Shown in pieces: positions 55,030-64,000 of a stretch of 64,000 nt of DNA. Below the pieces are notes generated by a model that saw nothing but the letters and a program-made list of their open reading frames with translations, had not been told where the DNA came from and did no database searches. Position numbers and translations under genes: made by a program. The stretch's first letter is position 1. Each line of letters starts with the position of its first letter. Source of the DNA: Saccopteryx bilineata (taxonomy: Eukaryota > Chordata > Mammalia > Chiroptera > Emballonuridae); assembly GCF_036850765.1 (NCBI RefSeq), contig NC_089491.1:131184266-131248265 (forward strand), read 5' to 3'.

Positions 55030-55170
55030 TTCATCTTTCTTTAAACACTTTATTTTTTTCCCATTATGAAAATAACACATGCTCATTAGCTAAAGATTGA
55101 AAATGTTAGAAAAATATGGAGGTAGAAAAATTACCCATAACCCCTGCATCCCAACACAAACCCATCCTTC
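55030..55170 (-). repeat. Old L1 fragment
   Basis: CCCATTATGAAAATAACACA, ATTGAAAATGTTAGAAAAAT and AAAATTACCCATAACCCC; orientation inferred from the leading T-rich end. Confidence 0.5.
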
Positions 55171-55239
55171 TCTTTCTTCTGGGTTACCAAGTCAGCTTTT
55201 AGATCTGCCCCCTTCCTTCCAGCTTTGCCAACCTTCAAT

Positions 55240-55990
55240 CTAGTTTCAGGGCCAGGGAGGGATTTTTTTAAAGCACAGATCTTGAAACACTTCAAAGGCT
55301 TCCCGTTGTCCTCTGTGTCCAAACTACTGAGTAGGGTTGCCTCTGTTTGTCTCTTCAACTTCTTATTCCTCGGAGCCCCTATCATATTACACTTGTGCCA
55401 AATGGAATTTCCTTCGATTCTTAGACAAGCTGCACCTTCTCACGCTGCCTCTGCTCTTTTTCACAACGTGTTCACTCCACTCGAAACTTCATCTTTCTTG
55501 GTCCTAGTCTTTCTTTTCAAAAAATTGTTTTTTCAACAATGGATTTCAGAGAGAGAAAGAAAAACATCACCTGTTATTGCACTCATCCATGCATTCACTG
55601 TTTGACCCCTGCATGTGCTCTGACGGGGGATCAAACCCACCACCTTGGTGCATCAGGACAACACTCCAATCAACTGAGCTGCCCAGCCAGGGCCGGCCCT
55701 CTTCCTTTCCATCTTTTCCTCTGTTCCCCTGTCTGTGTCTGTCTTTTTCTCTTTTCTCACTTTGATTTGGAATTTAGATACTACTTGCCCCGATAACCCT
55801 TTCCTGACTACCCTCCGCCTTTCTGTACCTAATCTGAGTGTTTGCTTCAAAACCCACAGAATTTACCCACCATACATAGCTCATCGCACAGCTTTTGAGC
55901 CCTTGTCCATGAGAGCATCTCTTTATCCGCAGGGCAGGCACAGCGCCTGGTTCATGCCACATGCTCAATCAATATTTGTGTAGGTGAATT
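55240..55990 (+). repeat. L2 fragment split by a SINE
   Basis: CACTTCAAAGGCTTCCCGTT, CTCGGAGCCCCTATCATATT, TTCCTTCGATTCTTAGACAA on the left; GATAACCCTTTCCTGACTAC, CATACATAGCTCATCGCACA and CACATGCTCAATCAATATTT on the right. Confidence 0.8.
55526..55695 (-). mobile_element. tRNA-derived SINE, short old copy
   Basis: Minus-strand head GGCCCTGGCTGGGCAGCTCA, GTTGATTGGAGTGTTGTCC, B-box region GGTTTGATCCCC and a CTCTCTGAAATCC end. Confidence 0.8.
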
Positions 55991-55999
55991 TAAATTAAA

Positions 56000-56530
56000 T
56001 CATTGTTTACGTTTTAGAAACATTTCTTCTTAACTTTTACTTTAATCATATTGTGTTTTCCATTTTACATGAATACTTAATCATTTAAATTTTATGTGAA
56101 AGTTTATATCATATAAACATTTTAATCTTATGTTGTTGTTTTTTTTTTTTACTTAACATTATATGAAGCATTTTCAATTTTACCCAGTCTTCATAAACTT
56201 TATTTTTAATAATTGCATACTATTTCATCCAGTGGATGTTCTCTGGTTAACATCTTCTATTTTAAGACATTTAAGATTGTTTGCCTGCTACAATTTGTTA
56301 ATAATTTTGCTATAATTACCTTTAGGCACAAAATTTTTCATATTTTGACTTAATTCCTTAAAACACCAAAAGTAAAATTTTAAGGACACTGGGTATTTAA
56401 AATTCTTAATACATGCTGCCTAAGTGCCTTCTCAAAGTGTTATTTATTCATTTATATTGCCACTAGCAATTTACGTGAGTACTCATGTCATTTATCCCCA
56501 CCAACATCACTTCCTTTTCAACCATTAAAA
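56000..56530 (-). repeat. Old L1 ORF2/3' fragment
   Basis: Complement of old L1: ATTGCATACTATTTCATCCA, AGACATTTAAGATTGTTTGC, CCTAAGTGCCTTCTCAAAGT and TTGCCACTAGCAATTTACG blocks in order. Confidence 0.7.
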
Positions 56531-56940
56531 ACTTTCAAAGACCATGTACCCCCAAAGGCAGCAACACTGAGGACACAGGGCCAACACCTGCCCTCTCTCC
56601 ACCCCCTTCCAAGGGCAGTGTCTCAGTTCCATTTGCAGAGCACAGACTTTGCCAGCTTTCACCCCATGAGGCTGTGCAGTCACCCTGGGCTTCTATTTCC
56701 TCCTCTTATAGGGGGTTAGATAGTTTTAAGTTTGCTCTGTTTATTCTATTTCAAACCCTTTAGATGGGTACAGGGCAACCTCTACCCTCATTGCCCACTC
56801 TTTCATCAGCCCACACAGACACACACACATGAATATGTGAATGTTCACGTGAGAGCAATGTTCACTGCGACCACCTTCCCACTCACCTTGTCTTTTTCCT
56901 GGCTCTCTGAGTCCTCTGCTTTTTCCTATAGTTCCAACTC

Positions 56941-57036
56941 TTTTCCTTCCTCCCTCTCTCTTTCCTCCCTTCCTCCCTCCCTCCCTCCCTCCCTCCCTCC
57001 CTCCCTCCCTCCCTCCCTCCCTCCCTTCCTTCCTTC
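56941..57036. repeat. (CCCT)n microsatellite
   Basis: Long run of CCCT units (about 56971-57025) flanked by C/T-rich degenerate sequence. Confidence 0.95.
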
Positions 57037-57044
57037 TTTACATA

Positions 57045-57785
57045 TTTATTCAACACATTTAGCAAGCACCTACTAGGCCAAGTACAAGTGCTGAAATATA
57101 CAGGGGACAAGGCAGGGGGGGTACCTGCCTTTATGGAGTTTACATTCTAGATTAAAAACAACAAACCAACCAACCTAGACATTAAAATGTTACACACTGA
57201 GATGAGGTAGGCATTATGAAGGAAACAAAGGCTGAGAGAAAGAATACATAAAAATATCTTTAGACAAATACTTCCTCCCTCTTCCTTTTTTACCCTTAAC
57301 CCTTTAACTCTGCCTCCTCCACAGCACTTACCACATCTGACATAATAGATGTATTTTATATTTCCCCATTTATTTGTTGTGTTTCCCCCAACTCTGAGGT
57401 AAACCCCAGGAGGGCAGGAGCTTTGCAGCCGCCCACTGCTGCACCTAGCCAACTGCAAGTTCTCAATGAATATTTGCTAGAGGACTTCATGGGTAGGAAA
57501 GGCCTTCTGGGGACATGTACATAAAACTGGGGCCTGCGGATGAGGAAGAACTGTCTGTGCAGAGAGTTGGTGTCAAAGGTTCAGGTGGGAGAAACAGCAA
57601 GTGCAGCAACTCTGAGGCAGGCAACGTAACAGAGCAGCCCAAGAACGAAGGCAGGAAGGGCTCCTAGAACACCCTCGTCAGGGGTTTGGATTCCATTCCA
57701 AGGGCAAGGGGAAGCCGCTGAGAGCTTCGCTTTGACATGACAATGGGACATGCCTCTCTGCACTGGCAGAGTTTAACGAAAATAT
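57045..57785 (+). repeat. Ancient repeat relic (family of 28383) with an L2 insertion
   Basis: 57045-57245 (TATTTATTCAACACATTTAG, AGCACCTACTAGGCCAAGTA, GAGTTTACATTCTAG) and 57484-57785 (GGAGAAACAGCAAGTGCAGC, TCAGGGGTTTGGATTCCATT) share the block order of the 28383 copy. Between them 57290-57480 is an L2 3' end (CCCCAGGAGGGCAGGAGCTT, CAATGAATATTTGCTAG). Confidence 0.6.
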
Positions 57786-57789
57786 CTGT

Positions 57790-60465
57790 GGGGCTGGGGT
57801 GCGGTGGGGATGAGTTGGGGGTTGTTCCCATGGTGAGCTTTTGTATACAGGTTTGTCCTCTGCAACCTATATTATTCCTGGTGGAGGTGGAGGACCATTG
57901 TTTTAGGACCCTATAAGCAACAAACATATAACTATATTCTCCTTGTTATTATATTCCCCTATGCTTTGCCAGCCAGCCTCTTCATGGTGGACCATATGGG
58001 AAAGCTCAGTCCCAAAGGGAGGCACAGAGATGTCCATTTTTAGAATGACTGTAGACCTGACTCAGATTTGGCAACTTGGGGAAACCTCTTTTATATTTTG
58101 TGATGTTAACATGAAAAGTGGAGTCATGGTTTTCCCTTAAACGCTGCCCTTTGGTCTGATGGCATGGAATTTTGCCCAGCCTGGGTTATGTTTCTCAGGT
58201 GGTTTGGTGTCTGATTTTCGGTCTTGCTGTGAGAATTCAGGCCTTCTAAGAGTAGCAGAGGCCCCCAACAGGGACAGCGCCAGAGAGCTGAGCTGATGGA
58301 AAGGCCTTTTGCTTCCTAGCCTTTGTCACCAGTGGCCTTCTTTAGGGGACAGCTCCCTCCTACCTCTGTCCCCTGCAGCTTTCCTTGGTGATCATCCTTC
58401 AGCAGTCCCCACAACTGGCCACAGCTTTTGGCTGTTTCCACAGGCACCTCTCCCTGTCACTGTGCACTCCAGGTGCAGACAACCTCCTTTTCGTCCAACT
58501 ACTTGCTGCTTGGGTCTCCTTTGCCTTGCCCTTCCCACTGGGGAACAGCAGCCATTCTGATCCGGCATTTGTCAGCTCCTCTCAGTGAAGCCATGCCATT
58601 AGCTGTCCCTGAAAGACCTGTTTTCCTGTGCCCAAACCTGGGAATCCATGGCATCGATGGAGCTGGAAGGTATGTGAGTAGCACAGAGTAAAACAGAAAG
58701 TACGAATGGACAGTGGGCAGCTGGTAGACTTAGGAGACTTTAATGTGAAACACATTAGAGATGTATTTCCTCTCCTTCTGAGGGGTCTATTTTTTTATTG
58801 TGAGCAAACAGCCCTGCATAAACCTAATTATTGTAATTGAGTTAAAGTTACAACAGACTTAGTCTGGCATATATTTAATAGAATATACCTAATTGTTACT
58901 GGGTTGCATGGCACTTAGGTACACCCTGTAAGCAATTTACTGATGCATTATTTCTTTTATTCAGCTAACCCACACTTTGTTTTTCTCATCTCACTTTACT
59001 TCTCTAGTGTCTATAATTGGCATCGATAGTATTTCATGATAGTGTTATATTAATACCACACGAGCATATCACACTTTGCAGTGATTATCCTGCGGAGGAA
59101 ATTAGACTCAGAGTCATATGCATAATTAACAAGTGGAAGTGGCCAGTACTGTGTTTTTATCCTGGTTTTCTGATTTCAGCGCATTGATTTTCTGACAGTA
59201 TCATGTGCTGTTGCATAATCATTCTCACCCAGCGCACCAGAAGGTGGTAGGTTCTCCTTTGCCTTTAGCAGATGGGAGTGGCTCAGGGAGGGTAAGGCTG
59301 TTCTTGCAACAAAGTGAACCAACAAAGATTTAGATTCCCAGAGCGGCTGTTTTTAGGGTAGAAGGGGTGGAGGGGTGGAATAAGTTTTAAAGGAGAAGGG
59401 GCTGATGCACAACCTAAATGCTCTATATTCCCTCTACCCTCACTTTAGCCCTGCACCTAAAAAATGTAGAACAAGCCCACACCAGGGACAGTCTTACTGT
59501 AACACTAGGAAGAAATTCCTGGCCAAAGAATGGCTTCTCTCACTTGTGTACTACTACTCAAAGAGACACAGGATTTTATTCCAAATCTAGAGAAAACGCA
59601 TAAAGATGGGTAAAAAGTATGAAAGATCTAGCTTCTGGATACCTGATCGGAGGGGGTTGGGGAGAATACCTTAGGAGGGTGAGGAGCAGGTGAAGCAGTG
59701 AATGAGGGTGTGTGTGGAGGAAGGTAGCCAAAACGGACATTGTAGAGACCACGAACCTCCCCACTTGCCAATGTAGCCACGCAGTCCTGGCACCTGACAA
59801 GATTAGTCTTCTCGCTAGTCTTTTCTATTTTAAAATGCCATGCTCATTCCTTTGGGAACAGGAGTTTTCTCCACTTATTTCCTACCATGAAACTTCCTTG
59901 TCTTGCCAAGGACAGAGGTCATACTATCTCCGAGGTCAAACAGAACTGCACCGTGCCTGTGGAGTAAGCTGCTTATTTCAGACAGTTGGAACAGCAGTGA
60001 GAATTTGTGCCCTCCTTTGTGGTGGTCATGTGAACGTTTTATTTTTCTTGGTCATTGAACCTCTGTACAATTGTCGAAGAGGTGACAGGAAAGTGTGAAA
60101 TGATGCTAAAGCCAGTTGAGCAATCTGTTCTTTGTAGGCTTGGGAGCCCCCAGATAAAAAGCTACTTCAGAATAGGTCGAATGGATGGTAGGGCCAGTCA
60201 GGTTGCTATAGTGACCAACAAACATGTTTGGCTTCTAGAGGCCCTGCACCGGAAAAGGATGCTGGCTTTTGTTATGAAATTTATGAACTTTGTTTCTCCA
60301 CTATTTATTTTCAAAGTTGTTAATAGTAACAAATTACTCATTACCTGCAGTCCATTTCCGCTCAGGTTTGGTGCTAACCTGTGCCCACACTTCCCGCTCC
60401 ACAGTGTCTGGTATGCGGTTCTGACCTCCTAGCCTGCAGAGGTTTATGGAAACCACAGAAAAGCA
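57790..60465. other. No gene seen
   Basis: Largely unassigned. Open frames of 60-130 codons at 58309-58691, 59712-60098 and 60055-60432 show no recognisable domain and overlap each other, as expected by chance. Repeat content is low here. Confidence 0.4.
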
Positions 60466-60469
60466 CACA

Positions 60470-60625
60470 GGAGTGTGGTAATGAGGGAACCAGAGCCCTG
60501 TTGTGTGACTTTAACAATTGTGGCCCACAGTTCCATTAGAATGGGGATAAAAATATCTTCCCTACTTACCTTATGGAATTTTGTGAAGATACATGAAATT
60601 GTAGATCTGAAGATGGTTTGAAATG
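60470..60625 (+). repeat. MIR
   Basis: GTTGTGTGACTTTAACAATT, AGAATGGGGATAAAAATATC and ATTTTGTGAAGATACATG blocks. Confidence 0.7.
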
Positions 60626-61205
60626 TTTAGTGCATTATATTCACTTAAGAGGGAGCATAATAATTTAACATCCCAATCTTCAGCTAGAATGCTTAGTACA
60701 GATTACTAACATGTTTCCTCTTAAGTGTCAATCCTAATCGAATGAAAGTGGCTGCCTCTGTGTTGAGAAGGATTCTGAGGCTGTATCTAAGCTCACATGG
60801 CTGTGGTCACGATCATGGAGTGCTGTGTGCTATGTGTAGAGAAGGGAGAGGTGGTCACAGGCGCTTGTATTGCTACCCTGGCCTAGGATGTCCCTCCCTT
60901 CCTCCTGTGCTGCGCTTGGAGGTTGAGTATTCACTACTGCTCTGAAGCTCGTTTGGTGCTGGTCTGCTAGCACTTATTCATGGGATATAAACTCTTCACA
61001 TTCGAGGCTGAAACCTGTAATGGTTTTGTTTTGTTTTTAAACAACATTTTGACTTCTTGCTGGTAAAAGTGAAATATATTTATTGTTAGAAATTTGACAA
61101 ATAACAGAGAGATAGAGAAAATAAGAAGAGTCCATAATGTCATCATTTCTGGATAACTTTTAATGTTTTGGTTATGGATTTCCTGACATTTGACCTGATT
61201 GATTA
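60626..61205. other. No gene seen; possible old L1 piece at 61060-61170
   Basis: TTTATTGTTAGAAATTTGAC and a following AGAGTCCATAATGTCATCA block suggest an old L1 fragment. Otherwise unassigned. Confidence 0.4.
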
Positions 61206-61850
61206 CTGTTTTTTTTTAAATGAGTACTGGCTGTTGTGTGGAAAATGGACTATAGGCAGGCAGTGTGAATGCAGAGAGATCAATTGGGAAGCTCCGACAG
61301 AAGTCTAGGGGAGAGATGCTGTTGGCCTGGGCTGAGAGCTGAGTAGTGGAGACAGTGAGAGGTTGCTGGATTCGGCATGTATTTTTAACAGAGAGACAAG
61401 GCACTTGCTGATGGATTGGATAAAAGAAAGGAAGGCATAAAAAGGATGATGTCCAGGTTTCTAGTCCCATTTCTGGTGAAATGATCATCTATTTACAGAG
61501 ATGGGGAACGATGAGAGAGAAGCAGGTATGTGGGTGACAGGCATGGTGATGGAAATCAAGAGTTTAATTTTAGATGTGGGAAGTCTGAGTGAAAATTTCA
61601 CACCTCCTTAAAAAAAACCAGTTGGCTATATGCTGGGAGTTCCCGGCAAGAGGATGGAACCAGGGATTTTAACCTGAGGACCATCAGTATAAAGAGGATG
61701 GAAAAGAGATGGAGCTGGTCTATGAAGTTAAATGTAGATGGAGAAGAAGTCTGAGAACTGATACCAGAGGCTCCCAAAATGTATCCTTTAGAAAGAGGAT
61801 GCAGCATAAAAGACCAAAGGAGCAGCCAGCTAGTGTCTAGGATGAAAACT
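61206..61850 (+). repeat. Ancient repeat relic (family of 28383)
   Basis: GGAAAATGGACTATAGGCAG, GAGAGGTTGCTGGATTCGGC, CACTTGCTGATGGATTGGA and GATGTCCAGGTTTCTAGTC parallel the later half of the 28383 copy. Confidence 0.6.
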
Positions 61851-61989
61851 AGGAGAGAGACCAGTGGTTGGTAGCCAAGGGCAGAGGGTAGTTCAAGAGA
61901 AAGGAAATACTTCTTCTCTTTTCACACACAAAAACACTTACATACATATATTACATGTAGACACACATGTATACTTTTACATAGAATAT

Positions 61990-62420
61990 GTAAAGTTTCA
62001 CATGCATATAAGGGCTTCCTCATTTATCACGAACACTTTCTCATACCCTTAAAAAACCAAAGAGATTATTTGAATGGTTTCAAAGTATTCCATCCTCAAG
62101 GATGTAACCTTGAGATGAACATCCTTGTATGTATATCTTGTGTTACCTTACATTAAATTCCTGCATTAGAATTACTGGTGGATATAACTTAAAATTTAAA
62201 AAAAAATTTTTTTTTTATATAGAGAGACAGGAACATCTATCCATTCTTGTAGGTGCCTTGACTGGGGATTGAACATACAACTTCTGTGCTTTGAGATGAT
62301 GCTCTAACCAACTAAGCTATCCAGCCAGGGCTGGATATAACATCTTCAAGGCTTTTGATACATGTTGTCAAATTACCTTTCAGAAAGGCTGTACCAAGGT
62401 TGTATACTACAGCAGTCAAC
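61990..62420 (-). repeat. Old L1 fragment split by a SINE
   Basis: TTCAAAGTATTCCATCCTCA, GATGAACATCCTTGTATGTA before the SINE, then TTGTCAAATTACCTTTCAGA and AAAGGCTGTACCAAGG after it, the complement of L1 ORF2/3' sequence. Confidence 0.7.
62189..62331 (-). mobile_element. tRNA-derived SINE, short copy
   Basis: Minus-strand head CCCTGGCTGGATAGCTTAGT, TGGTTAGAGCATCATCTC, B-box region GTTCAATCCCC, CTCTCTATAT end and A/T tail. Perfect duplications TGGATATAAC at 62179-62188 and 62332-62341. Confidence 0.88.
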
Positions 62421-63540
62421 TGAAAAGTACTTGGCAACCGCTGTTACCATTAATATATGTGTGTATATGTATACATTTATAAATGTACACATAAAATAAT
62501 ATATAACTCTATTTTTTTTCCATTTGCATGAATTGATTAATGAAAGTTTCAGCCTAAGATTTCTTGTACGCAGTCTGATAGTGAGCGAGTTTATCTCTGT
62601 GCTCAAAACTTGTTAAGTATGAAAAAATGAGCATAAATATCACCCAAGTCAGCTATTCAGGCCAAAAGGGCTGGGGAGGAGGAGAAGAGCTGGTTCTGAG
62701 CCAGTTTCTAGGTTGAGGGGTGGAGTAGATCTCGGTCAGCAGTGCTGGAGTCTGTGTGGTTCCCACAACTTGCAGTGCCTCCTCCCCTCCGGGCCTGACT
62801 TCCTGTGGGCCCAGCCTGGGAAAGGGCGGGGTCACTGAGAGGCAGAAGTAACTCTCACAAGCACAGCAGCGAGAGCCCAGATGTGATAAGTGGTGTGGAG
62901 TCCTGTTGCCCTGTGAACAACAGTCCAAATTGCCTAACTAAACAATAAACATATGCCAGAGGGATTTAAGCATACTGCCCCACATACAAGGTCTCTTGCT
63001 GACTGGGTGGAGCCATTTCAATTCTGACAGACCTGTAGAGATCTTAAGAACCCTCTGCTTAGCCTTTCTGGGCATCTGTACAGACCCCTTGTGTTGTGAA
63101 ACTGCAGCAGGGCACGGCATCTGGCTGTTCGTCTGCAGCATTGCAAAGGACAATTGCACCACACTGCTATGCTACAGATGTGGAAAGTGCAGATACTGAG
63201 GTGATAGCTATCTTAAGAATGTGTGGAACATAAAGATAAACTGAACACGGGGATTGCGGCAATCTTGCATGTATTATTTCTTATTTCATAACCATGCCAA
63301 TTGGAACAAGAAATCTTAAAAAAAAAAAAAAAAAGTGACCCAAAGAGAAAAAGAAAGCATCACAACTTTCTGCTTTCTGGATGGCACTGACACTTGTTTT
63401 ATTTTCTACAGCAGCCAAGAAAGAACTCCTGAGAGAGCACAACCATGTAAATTAGCACAGGCCCCAAATCCAAAGAAAGCCATTCTGTGAGAAGTTAAAA
63501 TGAAAATGGAACGTTTTGAATAGAAATGGCTAATATTGTT
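62421..63540. other. No gene seen
   Basis: A run of about 18 A lies at 63319-63336 without an attached recognisable SINE. Frames at 62653-62928 and 62938-63199 have no recognisable content. Confidence 0.4.
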
Positions 63541-63549
63541 TCTTTAGAT

Positions 63550-63990
63550 GCTTTTCTTTTATAATTGTTAAATGATACACTTTCATTTTCATCATTCAAA
63601 TAATGGAGAAATATATAAAGTAAAGCTGGTGTTCTCTTGGTCCCTCAAACCTCATTCCCACTTTCCAATAGTTTGGTACATATTTTCTAGAACTTTGTTC
63701 ATACAATTACAAACATTCATATAAAAGTATATATTACATGGCCTATATATCGAATGTTTATAGCATATGGTTAGTGTTTAATAATATATACCCAAACATA
63801 TAATTTTAAAAAGTGAGATTATACTGTACAAATTCTGCAACTTATTTTACATTTTATTCAGAAGAAATTTCTCTTTGCTTCTTGGCAGGTAGTTTAGTTT
63901 TATCCATGCCTTATAAAAACAAAAACCAAATACTTTTTAGAGCCAAAGACTACCAGATTCATTCATTGAACTATTATTATTGATGAAATA
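63550..63990 (-). repeat. Old L1 fragment (probable)
   Basis: ATTCAAATAATGGAGAAATA, TATTTTCTAGAACTTTGTTC and TTCTGCAACTTATTTTACAT blocks look like the complement of an old L1 3' region. Runs to the window edge. Confidence 0.5.
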
Positions 63991-64000
63991 TAATGAAATA

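Noticed and set aside
59712..60432. Two overlapping frames of 125-128 codons
   Set aside because: Different frames over the same DNA, no recognisable motifs, no retrocopy hallmarks.
63319..63336. A-run as evidence for a retrocopy
   Set aside because: No recognisable source transcript or target duplication nearby.
1..64000. A new multi-gene defence or metabolic system
   Set aside because: No cluster of intact non-transposon genes exists in the window; all long frames trace to L1.

Overview
This window is a repeat-dense stretch of mammalian nuclear DNA with no host protein-coding gene, rRNA or functional tRNA gene that I can support. The source is most likely a bat of the horseshoe-bat group (Rhinolophoidea). 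Several copies of a roughly 370-bp tRNA-derived SINE have the layout I know from the Rhin-1 family. They occur beside two shorter tRNA-derived SINE types that end in GAGA-rich or CTCT-rich tracts, as in bats. The species call is inference; the mammalian call is firm, because L1, L2, MIR, MER5-type and LTR remnants are all present.

Layout: 1-11715 holds two head-to-tail L1 retrotransposons on the minus strand. L1-A (1-4679, leaving the window at the left edge) has its 5' end fused into the C-terminal part of ORF2 of L1-B (4680-11715). Both have broken ORFs. Their inner leaders and extreme 5' tips match, but the promoter segments between differ: L1-B carries tandem units of about 240 bp and L1-A a different GC-rich segment. 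L1-B ORF2 is also split by a SINE with a perfect 16-bp target duplication. 11716-17480 is unique-looking DNA with an old L1 fragment, MIR pieces, a palindromic mariner-type MITE and a SINE. 17480-18795 is a three-level nest: old L1, then a Tigger-like element, then a SINE. 18796-31528 contains an ERV-type LTR with four CCAAT boxes and a TATA box, an old L1 holding two SINEs, MIRs, a long relic of an ancient repeat, a solo LTR, and an inverted SINE pair. 31529-64000 continues with MIR, L2 and old L1 relics, a hAT MITE with a perfect 8-bp duplication, three further young or middle-aged SINE types, a second copy of the palindromic MITE, an inverted pair of mariner-type MITEs, and several microsatellites.

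Nothing here works together as a pathway. The shared logic is retrotransposition: L1 proteins supply the reverse transcriptase and endonuclease that mobilise the SINEs, as the A-tails and target duplications show. I looked for a novel gene system and found none. The most unusual sequence features are the divergent and tandemly repeated L1 promoters, the chimeric L1-L1 junction, the LTR promoter, and several inverted repeats that could form double-stranded RNA.
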